A stretch of DNA of 64,000 bases, from the NCBI GenBank assembly GCA_951640165.1, contig OX621255.1, forward strand, positions 32,834,001-32,898,000. The letters are read 5' to 3'. The translations under genes and the position numbers were made by a program. The stretch comes from Pseudoips prasinana. Its lineage: Eukaryota; Arthropoda; Insecta; Lepidoptera; Nolidae. How positions within the stretch are numbered: the stretch's first letter is position 1; each line of letters opens with the position of its first letter. The notes below the pieces were generated by a model. The model saw only the letters and a list, made by a program, of their open reading frames with translations. It was not told the DNA's origin and did no database searches. This document shows positions 32,042-44,484 of the stretch, one piece after another.

Positions 32042-32255
32042 CTTTGGTGAGTAAAAGAAGAACCACATAGCTCTTCTACATATTCCTCGGCCAAACCTGG
32101 ATTATGTTTCGCAAGAACTTGCCTGTCACAATATTCGAAGCAAGGTTCGTCGACGACGGACACGTCACGGAGGATATAATTATCATTCACTTATCGTGTT
32201 GTACTTGAACCAAATCTGAGTGGATTACGTGTCATTAACGGCTGGCCTCTAAAAC

Positions 32256-32303
32256 ACTATCGATATAAAGAAATATGAGTATACATTTCTGTATATCGAT
32301 AGT
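32256..32303. repeat. Hairpin with perfect 12-bp arms
   Basis: ACTATCGATATA at 32256-32267 and TATATCGATAGT at 32292-32303 enclose a 24-nt loop that is itself partly self-complementary (AAAT/ATTT). Confidence 0.85.
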
Positions 32304-32643
32304 ATTTTAATAACATGTGGGCTGGAAATTATGCCTATTATACATTATTATGACTATTTCTGAAGGTTCCCTCTCCGATCCAAAAAGGATCCAGGGGGTT
32401 AAACAATTAGGAGCGTTTCATTCATGAGCGCCCGTGCTTTTGGTGCAGGGTACGTTAAGCGATAGGTCTGAACTTTTAAAAAGCAAAACTAAAAGTACCT
32501 ACGTGTAATGTATGAAATAATTTGAGCAAAGAGGGGTAGGGCATAGCGTTCATTCGCTCAAAGAGCAGCCCGACTGGGGAAGTACCTCCACCTTACAGAA
32601 GACATTCTTTAATAATAACATTAATAACTTAAATGTTGTGTTT

Positions 32644-32820
32644 CTGCGTGTGAGTAAGATCGCCAGAGCTCATTGGGGGGGGGGGGGGGGGTCAGCAACA
32701 CTTGTTTGCTCTCCGTGCCACCCGTGACACCTCCGGTGTTGCGGGCGTACATGGGCGGCGGTGATCACTTACCATCAGGTGACACACTTGATCGTTTGTC
32801 GCCCTATGCCATAAAAAAAA
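32644..32820 (+). mobile_element. LINE 3' UTR with poly(A) and a G17 run
   Basis: 'gcgtgtgagtaagatcgcc' leads to 17 consecutive G (32675-32691), then 'ccggtgttgcgggcgtacat', 'cttaccatcaggtgacac' and a poly(A), which I recognise as a 3' UTR type common in moth non-LTR elements. A partial relative of its start lies at about 58918-58955. Confidence 0.55.
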
Positions 32821-32920
32821 ACTACGTATTTGGCTCACATTTTAAAGAGGTGCCCATAAACAAGTAGGTATGTTCGTCTGCAATTTTGTCTCTTCCAGGC
32901 ATCTTTTGGAACGAAGGTCC

Positions 32921-33186
32921 TTATCGCGCGTTGTGAAAGGGGGCTAGACGGAAAAAATTCTGACGAAAAGTTGTCATGACACTTTTTGCAGCTGTGCGGC
33001 GTGCGCATGTTTCTCTGTCTGTCTCTCTCTTATAGAAAGCAAGCCAGATATTTTCATTTCTATTTCGCATTGAACAGTGTGGTGTCGCGACGATTATTTT
33101 TGTTGAGTGTATACAGGTTTTTTGTACATAATAAATAATAAGAAATAACTTCGTTCCATTCGGGTGTCCCTTGACACCTCTCAAGT
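32921..33186 (-). mobile_element. Dispersed repeat starting GAGAGGTGTCAAGGGACACC
   Basis: Reading on the minus strand from 33186 it matches 63831-64000 for at least 165 bp, including 'cggatggaacgaagtt', 'tgtacaaaaaacctgtac' and a (GA)n run. It lacks recognisable coding motifs. The inner end is not defined. Confidence 0.7.
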
Positions 33187-34675
33187 TTTTTGTATTGTTA
33201 CAAATATCATTATCGAAACCTTCATATTTGATTAATTACATGCATAGGTACTCATTGTTATTACACTTGGTAACGTTGGTACTTTGTTTTTTGAAACCTT
33301 TTAATGATTCCTTTTTATACATCCTTTCCTCATTAACCTAGCAAGAGTTTAAAACTAGACTGCCACGATTAGACTAGTCTACTACCCACTACTATTTATT
33401 TTGTGAATAAAATTATTCATAAACTTCACATAATTTTTTTATGTTGCTAAAAATTAATGACTAGTAATTCTAGGCGTTAGATGCTTTTAAGTATAACAAT
33501 TTACACGTGCTGCACCAAGATTTGCTAGTGAGGATGTGGCGCTCGACCCGCAGACAAGCCATGGTGTCTGCGTCGGTTAAGCGCCGCGGATTTGACGTTT
33601 ACCTTGACGAGTTTAATTCCGTGCTGTTTCGTGGAAATAAACTACTATCATCAGGCTGTTATCGTCGACTACTGGACATAGGCCTCACCCAAAGGTTTCT
33701 ATACCGTTGCCATTTGGAGGGACTTGTCGTTAACCGCACTTGGCATGCGAGTTGGCGATCGCGGTTAGGCGATACATAATACACAGGTACGCTGCTTCTC
33801 GACTACCTGCTGTATGCCTGCAGTCGCTTTGTCCCCCACGGGGTGTAATGGGTTAGCTCTCAGATGTTAATCAGACATTATTATATAAAAAAACGGTAAT
33901 AATACAAACATTTACTTCGTGACTGATTTTTTAAATTCGTTTTTAAGGATCATTCATTTCGTAGAATACGAACCTTCAAATGCGCGGAGAATGAAACAGC
34001 AGTAGGAATTTATCGTAGATTCCACTATCATCAGTCTCTGGTTGACATTTCGTGAAACATGTAATAACATAATTAAATAATGAATCATCATTATTTGTTA
34101 TTAATGTGATTGTGCGTTTCCACCTTTGAAACCTCGAAGCGAATTCTCTTGTAATAAAAACACCTGTAGACCAAAATAATACAGTTTTCTCCAAATATTG
34201 TATTGATATGCAAAATAATTAAAAGTAAATTAACAAATGAGCACATAATATAAGACATATCCTCCTCACACCTGCGTATACATTTCAATGGATTAAAACA
34301 ACTTTTCAATTAAATTGTAAATTATCTAGAGTTTGAGCGCTTTGGGGATACCTACGTACCTATATGTCGATTTTACATGGGTTTGTACATAGGAAAATCG
34401 TTTTCAAAAACGACTTATTGTAAGAAGCAGTATAATTCTACTGTAGGTATACAATATGATTTTTTGCGTAGAAGTTGTAACATAAAGTGTGTAGGAAACT
34501 CGAAGAGTGCTATCTACCTATGAAAAAAAACTAATAAATAGTAAACTGAACAAATGAAAGATAATGAGTTAAAAAAACATTTTTAGCTCTCTATAGGAAA
34601 TGTATAGCTATTCTTCTATGTGAAGTGATCTTGTTTAGTATGTTGATTAACAACAAGTTGTCCAGTTGTTAGGGT
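33187..34675. other. Unassigned DNA
   Basis: A 90-codon frame at 33507-33779 (plus) contains 'ctactggacataggcctcac', a phrase typical of a moth LINE-derived repeat, so it is repeat sequence rather than a gene. Nothing else recognised. Confidence 0.35.
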
Positions 34676-35215
34676 CTTAAGTTACGTCTATTAGTCAGTG
34701 TTATATCTTGTATATGTTACGTCCACTAGTTCGTGTTATACCTTGTCTATGTTATGTCCACCAGATAGTATTATGATGATGATGATGTCCTCCCGACCGA
34801 TTTCGGCCACGGCGGCCAGTCTTAATGGAGACTAAACCAATTGCGCAGGACATATTATAGTGCACAAGTGTGTGCGCAAACACAGGGGCACTTTCTATTC
34901 CATCACTCTCATGATCCGATGGGACGCCTAGCGACACGACCGGAAAGAGTTCAGGTAGAGGACCGACGGCTTTACGTGCTCTCCGAGGCACGGGGGTGTA
35001 ATACCGCCAACTTCCAGACTTCGGGCTGATACTGAGAAATTTCTTTTTACGGAAAAATCCCAAAATCAGTTTTGCGGCTGAACACGCTACCGCTAGACCA
35101 ACGAGGCAGTAAATATACCTTGAGATAGTATTATACCTTGTCTATGTTACGTTCACTAGTTAATGTTATATCTCCTATATGTTACGTCCGCCAGTCAGTG
35201 TTATATCTTGTTATT
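34676..35215 (+). repeat. 35-bp minisatellite, about five units, split by a SINE
   Basis: Units of the type 'ttacgtccactagttcgtg' followed by 'ttataccttgtctatg' occur at about 34681, 34716, 34751 (split), 35144 and 35179. The spacing is 35 bp between clean units. SINE 34775-35112 interrupts the third unit. Confidence 0.8.
34775..35112 (-). mobile_element. SINE family A inserted in the minisatellite
   Basis: Minus-strand SINE with (ATC)n tail at 34775-34788 and head at 35085-35112. AGATAGTATTAT flanks it (34763-34774 and 35123-35134), with about ten extra bases at the head side. Its tail matches the LINE at 23.2 kb almost base for base. Part of the B-box region is deleted. Confidence 0.88.
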
Positions 35216-38200
35216 CCGTTTTTTTTGTAAACCGGTTTTTGAACTAATACTTTTAACGTTTTTATAATTCATTTTGAATCGTTAAGGGAATGGAAATTTG
35301 TTCAAATTGTATTACAAACTTAGTATTCATAAAGAAAAGTTAAATACAATTGTAAAGTTTTTAAAACAGTAAGTAATAATCTATTAGTCTCCAAACAAAA
35401 GTACTACCCAACAGACAGTTAGCGATGCCGTAGCCGCCGATGGCTGGTACAAATAAATGGAGTAATGGGGGACCAATAAATGTGTGGAAAAAGAAACTGA
35501 TTATGAACCAAGCTCAAAGTTATTTTGAGTAAGAATTGACTTTCTGCTCGGTGTCACAAACAGCTATATCTTTAGGCACATGATTATAATATTTCCGTAC
35601 AGACTGTTTATCTTAATTGTGCTCGAACAACATTTTTGCTGATTCGAGTCAAACGCTTCGGTACCCGCATCAACTAACTGCGTATCATTAGTATGGAATC
35701 ATTATATACGAGTTTAACAGCTATCTCGAGCGTTGGCCCAAATATTATATGTAGGTAGCCAATTATTATAATAAATACAACGAAGCAGTTAAAAACCGAC
35801 TGTATAATTAATTAACTAGTATTAGTAGGCCAGAAATTAGAAATATGCTGTGTTATTCATAATAATATTATATTATGTTAATACCAAAAAAATATTTGTG
35901 TATGAGAAGGCCGCATAGCAATGGCAAATTCTTGTATGACTGTGTACAATTTTTTAAAGTCGTTTATAATTACTTCCTAGTCCTGGATTTTGATTTACTT
36001 CAACATAGTTCTAGTTAGTGGTCGCTTTTTTATTCAAACAAGTAGGATGAAGCACATGTTCCATCACAGACATCTTACTCGTACCCAAAACTACCACACT
36101 AACAGAATAATATCTAAGTGTATTCTATAAGGTGTGGTATCTCTATCAACCTACTTAAAATTTCCCCCGTTTGAATGGCACCCAGGTATAACGTGTAGGG
36201 CCACTAGAACTTAAGTAATCCGGTAGCACTCTACCTACAAATGCTATATTCCCACGTTCATGTTGTGGATATGCTATATGCCACGGTTTTGCCGAAAGTA
36301 CTACAGGATGGGGCACTTCAATAAAAGGCTTATTAAGTCGGCAACGTGTGAGTATTGTGAGGATTCACTTGTTTCCAGAGTCCATATGTTACGTTGACCA
36401 CACAAAATTGCTTACTTTAATTTGTATATAAAGAACTAGACTTAGCCTAAACTAAGGAGCCAAGAGAGACGACTGGAATCATTATCACTGCCTTCTTTAG
36501 TATAATATTGCCAACAACTAGAATACGCGATCTGTTGGTAGTTAAATCTAGTTTGAATAGCTTCTCCGCTTGGAAAATAATCTAATAAAACTAATTTAAT
36601 CAAAATATTCCCGGGCGATACAGGCAACAAGTTCTTGATTCTGTTAAGCTCCTTTCGTTATGCAGGGTTAATGCCGCCTTCTCATAAACATTACTATGTT
36701 TGAAAACGTACGTAACGTATTCTTCAAAGTAATCTCCTTTTTCTTATAATCTGAAATAATTTAAATTTTCTTTCGGTAATCTCGCATTGCAAATTAACGT
36801 ATTTGAAACTGTAAATTTGAATTTGGATCAAATGAAAAAAAAAGCTTGACTTTTAAAATAGGCTTTATCGTTAGATCATTTTAGTTGTCAGTCCTTTTTA
36901 TTAAATTAATTAATAATTTAGGACTAGCATGGCTATATTTTTTTGTGTTTTCAAATAACGCCCCCACTAGGGAATCTGATCCCTGTGTCGGGGGCACTTT
37001 ACAAACATAATTATAAGAGACGGACACAAATTACATCCAGACTCAGAACAAATTAAACGGCAGTTTTCCAAATGACTATACTCAGGCTTTGATTCCCAGC
37101 GTACTACTATTATACTATAGCGATGTTGAAAATACTTCCGTAGTTACTTCATAAAAATATTTTTAAAATACTTTGCAAAAGCTGTTATAACTGTAAAGAT
37201 TTCGTATATTTAAATGAAAAACCATTATAATTCTAGTAAAGTCTCAAAAACTAAAAGGCAAACTTGCCAAATACGTGAGACTACGAAACAGTTGACTTTC
37301 AATCCTGTAATGCACTGCGGTCCTCGTTGTGCAAAGGACGCGCCGCGCCGGTAAGAATGTGCTGCCAGTTGCGACAGCGATGCCGCGCATTGTCGGCGAG
37401 TCCCCGCTCTGAGTGTGGGCCCGCCATATAACCACACTACGAACCAAGCAATCAGTGTTTGTGATGGTTAATTGGCAGCATAAACTATACACGAAAGGGC
37501 TGACAACAGTCAAATTGCTTTGTTCCGCAAGCGTTTTGCCAACTACTACTGGCTTTACCGCACTAAAAGAAGTAAGTTGTGGCTGAATTTCCAAAACACG
37601 ATGAATGTTTCTTCCAGAACCACTTAAAACCAAATACTCCTCTGGCTTAGCAGTCAGAGACAAAGAACACTAGACCAGCAAAACAAAATGCTGGCAATAT
37701 GACTATGTAAATAAAAGGTATCATACTTTCATACCGAACAAGAATAATAATGAAATGTTAATTTAACTTGGGCGCTATTTCATTAAAATGAAAGAATGGT
37801 GTTATTGTGGTTAACAAATAGAAGGTTTTTGAGCAGTGATGACATACAATTTTTCAAAATAGATACAATGATTTCCAGTTTTTTTAAATTAAAACGCTGT
37901 GTCAGCAACGCTGTATCGGTTTACCGACTTAAACACACTCTGTAAATGAACTATGCACTCAATGTGATAGTGTGCACATCTCCTTACGAATAAATGTAAA
38001 TATCCCCCTATTTAATAATCATATTGTCAATAATGATGTTGTATGTTATGTGTAATGTTGCTATTTAGCTTTAATAGTCGTTTTGAATAGTCATTTGATA
38101 GACATTTCAATAGTTTACATTGGAAAACCCTATAAAATGGTCTTACAATTCGACATGTAGCTTCTATTCTTTAGTTTTCTAGTCACAAACGGATTTATTG

Positions 38201-39074
38201 TCTATAGAGAGTCAAAACCTAATCTCATAGTGAGAGGTCGCTCTATAATTATTACGAAAGTAATAAAAAATTACATAAAATCTAACCGCTGCCACCACTG
38301 CACTAGTATGAACATCTACATGCTTGATATATTTAGATGCATTAACATTTCCCGCAGTCTCAACTCCCGCAGGGGCAATCATGCCAACGGGATCTCAAAG
38401 TGGTCCGACTGAGCGAAATGCAGCTAATTGCAGATGATACGCTGCTATTAGCGCTGCGCCTGCGCGCCCGCGAACCGGCTGCGTTTAGCTAATAGGCTGG
38501 AACGAGAGGTAGCGGTTTGCGAAATAAGTGCGTCTAAGCACGCTTCATGTGGATAGCCTAAATTTTATGTACACACTAGTAAGTAATAATTTTAAACCAC
38601 AGAAAGCATTTTAAATATAAAAATGTATTAATTTTCCGACACACAGTAAATACTAGGTACAAATAAATAAAACAGGTACTTCTAATTTTATATACTAATG
38701 ATGTGGACTGAAGCCTAAACTAGGGAAACCCTGTATTTCGGGACTCCAGGACACTCGCCTGAGGAAAGTTTTGCTACAAAATTAGATGTATGGTGATCCA
38801 CGTTATGGAGCGAATTGTGTGTGTGTGTGTGTGTACGAGTGTGTGTATGTGTGTGTGTGTTTGTATATGTGCGTATGTAGTCATTAGTTGAAGATCTATA
38901 ATTAAACTTTTATTTCAAAATATTGTTATTTTACAATATTTATGAGATATTCATTATCGTTGTAGACATTTATTGGCAACAGAAAATTAAGATTTTCATG
39001 CGAACCCTTGTCAAGACATACTGTCCGCTAAGCTTGCTTGCAAAATAATTTTGAACTGATATAGAACATATATT
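35216..39074. other. Long unassigned stretch
   Basis: No gene supported. A hairpin-rich spot at 36960-36995 pairs GCCCCC with GGGGGC and AGGGA with TCCCT. A 139-codon minus-strand frame at 37244-37663 overlaps another frame and includes a decayed SINE head near 37640-37680, so it is probably chance. A GC-rich patch at 38440-38500 is unexplained. Confidence 0.35.
38816..38878. repeat. GT-rich microsatellite
   Basis: Interrupted (GT)n/(TGTA)n run. Simple repeat only. Confidence 0.9.
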
Positions 39075-39175
39075 TCTATAATAATTAATAAAAATCTTGT
39101 CCTTGGTGAGGATCGGAGCCACGACTTCTGGCTCAGCAGTTAGGGTTAAAACTCTAGACCAAACGGCCACTACTT
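39075..39175 (-). mobile_element. SINE head, minus strand
   Basis: The minus strand reads 'tggtctagag', then 'ctgctgagccagaagtcgtg' and 'gctccgatcctc', the A-box to B-box region of another tRNA-derived SINE. Related scraps lie at 22201 (plus), 37640 (minus) and 57915 (plus). Confidence 0.6.
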
Positions 39176-39991
39176 TTTTATTGATCCAATGGTTTGTGGA
39201 AGATGCTACTGAAATCCTTTGCCAACATCATTCTCAGGACCTGGAATTATGCCTTAGACCACAAAACATTCAGTAAGCCGTATTTACATACATAAGAGCG
39301 TTGCCATTATCTACCAGAGTCAAATAAATTGTAATTGTCAATAGTTCGGGTAATAAAAGTGCTACTTGTGTTGGCGTCGGTATCGGTGTCAATTAAAATA
39401 CGAATTTATGTTAAAAAACAACTTGCTTGTTTTTCGAAGAAATCTCGTAGGTAAATCGTACGATCTGTCAACTTTAAAAACATGTTAACGTCATAAATAT
39501 ACCTATTTTGCTTCTCAATCAGGCTTTAGGAATAAGGCAGAACCCATTATTTAAATTTTATATTTAGCTTGTTTAATAGTTCCATTTATCTCCACAGCGA
39601 AACGGGTGACATAAAGATATAACGAGGCTAGAGCCTCATAAAACGAGAGAATTTCAACTAGAGATGCCACCATGGGTATAATTTAAGTGAGTGAGCTGTT
39701 TTATTTTATTATTAATGATTTCAATAGTAGATATGGCAAAGGCGCTGATGATAACTATAGTTAAAATAAGAAACGTGACGGTTTCATTTAATGATGAATT
39801 GATTTATCGCGCGTTAAGGTACCTTATTTCACTGATCTTTAACAGGCTGGTAAAAGCAAATGTCTTGGAACGCCTTATTATTATTAGGCGGCCGTTCTTC
39901 AAAAGACACAAACACCAGTGCTCGAAGAAGGACTGAAGAATAAAGCAAAGTCTGCAAGTTCCTCCACAAACAAATTTTTTTTTTTTTTTTT
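39176..39991. other. Unassigned DNA
   Basis: No gene recognised. A T-run at about 39975-39991 is the tail side of the next SINE. Confidence 0.3.
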
Positions 39992-40235
39992 TATATAGGG
40001 ACAATGCCACACAGATCATCCTAGCCCCAAACTAAGCAAAGCTTGTACTATGGGTACCAGGCGACGATATACATACTTAGATAGATAGATAAATACTTAA
40101 ATACATAGAAAACATCCATGACTCAAAAACAAATATTCGTGCTCATCACACAAATATTTGCACTTACCGGGATTCGAACCCAGGACCACCAGCTTCGAAG
40201 GCAGGAGCACTACCAACTAGGCTACGGTGACCGTC
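39992..40235 (-). mobile_element. SINE family B, minus strand
   Basis: Reading on the minus strand: 'cggtcaccgtagcctagttgg' (A box), 'gggttcgaatcccgg' (B box), 'aaatatttgtgtgatgagca', and a tail 'gcttagtttggggc' to 'attgtccc'. Copies of the same family are at 44222 (plus) and 45000 (minus). One of these reads like an intact promoter pair but it is not a tRNA gene. Confidence 0.88.
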
Positions 40236-40720
40236 TAATATTTGTTATTCTTAATTTTCACGGAGTTCTTTATTGAGTTTTAGCATACAAATGCCAACAG
40301 ATGACTGAATAAGGCGAAGTATTAGCAAAACCGCTACCCAATTACTATTGAGACATACCAAATCACCTTACAGTAAAATTATGCAATGTATGTTTTGTTA
40401 AGTCAACGACAAATTAGCCTCTTACAATGACAAGTAGGTAAAGTTACTCTACAGCACGTACCGACACATCGGAGTGACGTAAGAGCTGCATCATCGACAG
40501 CACGTGACGAGTTTTATGGTTTTTTAAAGTCCATTGAAGATAATCGGAGATACGTGATACACGGTGACACACTCACTAACTAAGTGGGACACTCAGTTTA
40601 GTTACGACGGAGTACTTACCGACATTTGTGATAATGACTTCCGAAGGAAATTCAATTGAATAGATACAAAAGACATTTAAAACATTACTCACGATGGTAC
40701 GAGTTATGAGTTTATTTTAT
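40236..40720. other. Unassigned DNA
   Basis: Nothing recognised. Confidence 0.3.
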
Positions 40721-40912
40721 GGGCCCCGTGGTTTTACCCGCGTCAAAAGTTATTAAGTATAGCCTATGTGTTATTCGAATACATAAGCTATATTACTAAA
40801 AAGTTTCATCAAAATCCGATCGGTAGTTTTTGTGTGAAAGAATAATAAACATCCATACCTCTATACATCCATACTCAAAAACTTTCGCATTTATAATATG
40901 AGTAGGGTTACA
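40721..40912 (-). mobile_element. Small Helitron copy, 3' end lost
   Basis: Minus strand: 'cgcgggtaaaaccacgggg' matches the terminal hairpin of the 55.6-kb element, but the following CACAGCTAG is missing. The body has 'aacttttgacgcgggt' and 'tataaatgcgaaag' as in relatives. Confidence 0.6.
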
Positions 40913-42780
40913 TTCTCTTGTTCTCTTGTCCACTGAACGTATTCACAACGGCTGCCTATTGCCTTTGCAGTAGCTAGTTTAGTTTAAGTTATGTTAGTTT
41001 GTACGGAAAATAATATAAGATTAGGTACGTAGGTATTATATAGATATAAGTTAGATTGTCGCATTAGGCTCGCCTGTAATGATAGAATAAGTTTTATGGT
41101 AAATAAATAAATTAAAAAAAAATAAAAACATTAAATCGACGTACACACATACCACCCATCTGATAGTAAGCGGTTACCGTAGTCTATGACGCATGCGACA
41201 TACATGTCTGTTGCGATGACCTTACTCACTCCTAATAAATCCTAATAATAGTATAATGCTATGGCGCGTGTTCTGCGAGGTGCTTAGACGAACTGCAGAT
41301 CGAAATACTAGTCACTAGAATTAGCTTTAAGGTCAGGTCAGTTCTCCACCCTATGGTAAAATCTCTACAAGATAATAAGTCAACGCACACATATTTTACA
41401 GCACGCCTTTTTCTTAGCATGTAATCCTCCATCTCGAAAGGTCCATTTAATAACATCCTCTGGGCTTGAATATAATAAAACGTATATTTCTATATGAAAT
41501 GTGCTTCTATTCTGATCCCGAAACGCAGTAAAGGCAATGAAGAATGTTAAATTATAAATAAGGCGATCTTTGTTTGACATAATTAGTCACCAAACCCGGC
41601 AATGGCCACTATAAGACAACTAAGAGCCATCAGCGCAGTTTTCAACCATAATCTGTAATGTGTCTATATGTACGAAGTTGTACTGACCACTGAGTGTTTG
41701 AAATTATTAAAGATCTTTTCATGAAAATTGCGGCATCAGTCATGCTTCTGAGTCCCATCGGAGAGTATATTTTTCATTATTGGTTTTTGTATAATAGTAA
41801 TGTATATATAGTATAATAGTAATCCAAAAGTGAGAATAATAATTTCTTACAAGGGCGTACGCAGTCATTAACAAATGTTACATGAAAGAGATACATATAT
41901 GAAGAAGAAGACGAAGAAGATAGATGCCGTTGTGAGAATCTGATTTATTTAAGTATCTTAGATTTTATGTTTACTTAGTTGATCCACGTAATTATTTATG
42001 CGTAACGTTTAAACAGCAGGAGTCTCAAGCAAATCAAAGTTTAAGAAACATGTTTAATCGTGAGCACTAGACATACTCTCCGGTAGTACTTCTGTCACAA
42101 TGAACTAAAGTATATTATTATGTAAATGTGTTCAAAATGAACACGCGTTGAATAGCTCAATTGGAATACTTACAGGGGTCGATACACTTTGGCACGTGCA
42201 TATCAATTGCAGATAGAGATAGCTGCAGATAGTAGGATTATACAACAATTATAGATAACGCGATACAAATCAGATTCTATAGAAATCTGAAACAATGTGA
42301 ATAAACAACTGCCATTGTAGGTATATAAAGTTTATTGGTATTTGATTTTTCTTTACTTATAGCGATGTCTTTTCTAAACATTCTGGTTATTGAAAATACC
42401 CTTTACAAATAAAAAAAAATACCATTTTTACATTTACACATGAGTCAATTTACAAATAAAATTACTTTCCGCGCACTCAATTATCATTCAAATAATCTGA
42501 GGTCATATTTAAATATTGTAGCATTACATTTTCCTTATTGTCACAATGATACTAAAATCCGTCACACGAATAGAAAAATGAAGTCATTTATTATTGCGTC
42601 CAAAGATTCTATTATTTAAATCAATACCTATATAAATAAACTATATTGGATCAACTAACACGCGCCATTGATCCCAAATTAGTCAGAGCGTGTACAATAG
42701 CAACAAGACAATTGATAAACACACTTATATTTTTTTAAACATACATAATACATAAGTAAAACGCAGAAATATAACATACA
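40913..42780. other. Unassigned DNA with a SINE scrap
   Basis: A/T-rich LINE-like tail at about 41100-41130. A SINE family C tail scrap at 42655-42735 ('gatcccaaattagtcagagc'). Frames at 41259-41580 show no motif. Confidence 0.35.
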
Positions 42781-43018
42781 TACTTCTTTTGGCGCGAAGG
42801 AGAAAAATGATGAGAGTGAATTTTTACGATGCGCGCGCACACCGACACCAAAGAATTTAACAGCATGAAGTTAGTTCTAGGTGGTATGACAGTGAATTTT
42901 TACGATCGTAAAAATAACAGCATGGAGTTAGTTCTAGGTGGTATGAAAATTGATAACTATGTTCAAGTTGTATATTAAGAAGTATAACTTCTAACGCGTG
43001 TACATAAGTACACACAAG
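42781..43018. mobile_element. MITE with GAAGTTATACTTC ends, collapsed-hairpin form
   Basis: The left end is truncated at 'tacttcttttggcgcg'; the right end 'aagaagtataacttctaacg' is intact. Unit 1 is as in other copies. In unit 2 the hairpin has shrunk to TTTTTACGATCGTAAAAA, exactly what remains if the GC-rich arms are lost. Confidence 0.75.
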
Positions 43019-43025
43019 GTTTTTA

Positions 43026-43800
43026 TTGTATAACAATTATCTGTATCATATACGTGGATACAAGAAAACCATACTAAAATCAACAAAATCAAGGCTCCGT
43101 GTTCTGATTCTTGTAGAACATGAAACTCTAATTAATATATATAACACTACATCTTGCCAACAACAGGCAACTAGTTTGAAAAACATATTACAACTCAAAA
43201 TTATTTCTCAAAATTCTCCAAACTCATAAAAAAATTGTGTCGTCCGTTGCATACAGGGAATTAACTAAAAGAAGAGTCTACAGAGCCCCCGTCATAAGAG
43301 CAAATACTGCTTTCGTCAAGCGCTTTAGCCCTTTTGTTAACTCATTTATATACAACAAAGTTGTCAAAGAATGCGACATTAAAGAATCTTCTGTACGAAG
43401 AGCTAAACCAATCATCTCTCACTGGTTGGCTGGTCTTAATTATTCAGAGACTGAACAGATATTGCGCACAATCATTTGATTAATAATTATTATCCATTAT
43501 TATCTATTATATTATTATTAGCTATTTTATCATACGTATTTATATATATACTTATGTTATATTATATAATTGCATGTAATTTGTTTCATTTTAATATAAG
43601 TGAATATTATGTAGAAGTTGAGATATTTTAAGTCTGTAATTTAAGTTTATAGCTTTAAGTTTATAAAACTATTATTTAATTTCTCTGGAAATCCAAACAC
43701 GGATTCCACGATACAGGCTTGCCTAGTGTGGGTCCACAGGAAATGTGTAACTTGTACAATTTTTATGAAATAAAGATTTTATTATTATTATTATTATTAT
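43026..43800 (+). pseudogene. LINE C-terminus and 3' UTR (jockey/CR1-like)
   Basis: The plus-strand frame 43237-43479 ends 'SHWLAGLNYSETEQIL' after 'RFSPFVNSFIYNKVV', similar in layout to the C-terminus of jockey-superfamily ORF2. The 3' UTR runs to 'gaaataaagattttattatt' with a long (ATT)n tail (43771-43804). The catalytic RT region is absent. Confidence 0.6.
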
Positions 43801-43804
43801 TATT

Positions 43805-44221
43805 ACGTTTAGTTTTGAAATGAAACTACAATAATTGTTGGAAATAAGGAACTTGGCAAAAAAGGCTGAGGAAAAAAATCCTTGCGTAGCTCATTTTATG
43901 ACCATCTCTGTAGTAGCGTGTGCCAAGTTTTGTAATGATAAATCAAGAGACGGATGGTTGACCCTGGCGTATTTCAAGAGAGATATATAACCCACACCCA
44001 TACGAGTAAGAAAAACCTTATCGGGAACGGTGTCACGGGAATTTCTAATGTTCTACGTAAGTCCTGATCGCGGCGTCCGGATCGTGCTTACGACAGAAGA
44101 GAATCGGGGTGTGGGGTTACCACTGTACCTATTAAAGTTATAGTATAACTTTGTACTGTATTCTTCTAACAGAACTGCAGTCGCCAGATTTAGTTTGATA
44201 TAATATGTTATAACAGCTAAC
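43805..44221. other. Unassigned DNA
   Basis: No gene recognised; 44020-44130 is GC-richer and may be old repeat. Confidence 0.3.
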
Positions 44222-44484
44222 GACGGTCACCGTAGCCTAGTTGGTAGTGCTCCTGCCTACGAAGCTGGTGGTCCTGGGTTCGAATCCCGGTAAGTGCAAA
44301 TATTTGTGTGATGAGCACGAATATTTGTTTCTGAGTCATGGATGTTTTCTATGTATATAAGTATTTATGTATCTATATAAGTATGTATATCGTCGCCTGG
44401 TACCCATAGTACAAGCTTTGCTTAGTTTGGGTCTAGAATGATCTGTGTGACATTGTCCCCAGATATTATTTATTATTATTATTT
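44222..44484 (+). mobile_element. SINE family B, plus strand
   Basis: Head with A box 'tagcctagttggtag', B box 'ggttcgaatcc', body and (ATT)n tail at 44466-44484. Near-identical to the copies at 39992 and 45000, suggesting recent activity. Confidence 0.9.

Noticed and set aside
33507..33779. 90-codon frame as a gene
   Set aside because: Contains a phrase typical of moth LINE-derived repeats and no protein motif.
34676..35215. CRISPR-like array
   Set aside because: The repeats are contiguous 35-bp minisatellite units without unique spacers, in eukaryotic DNA.
37225..37663. 139-codon minus-strand frame as a host gene
   Set aside because: No recognisable domain; its end overlaps a decayed SINE head and a second frame; no splice or regulatory support.
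38440..38500. GC-rich patch as a CpG promoter
   Set aside because: Too short and without any other promoter or gene evidence.
44222..44300. Possible genuine tRNA gene
   Set aside because: Same reason: SINE head, present in several near-identical copies with a common tail.
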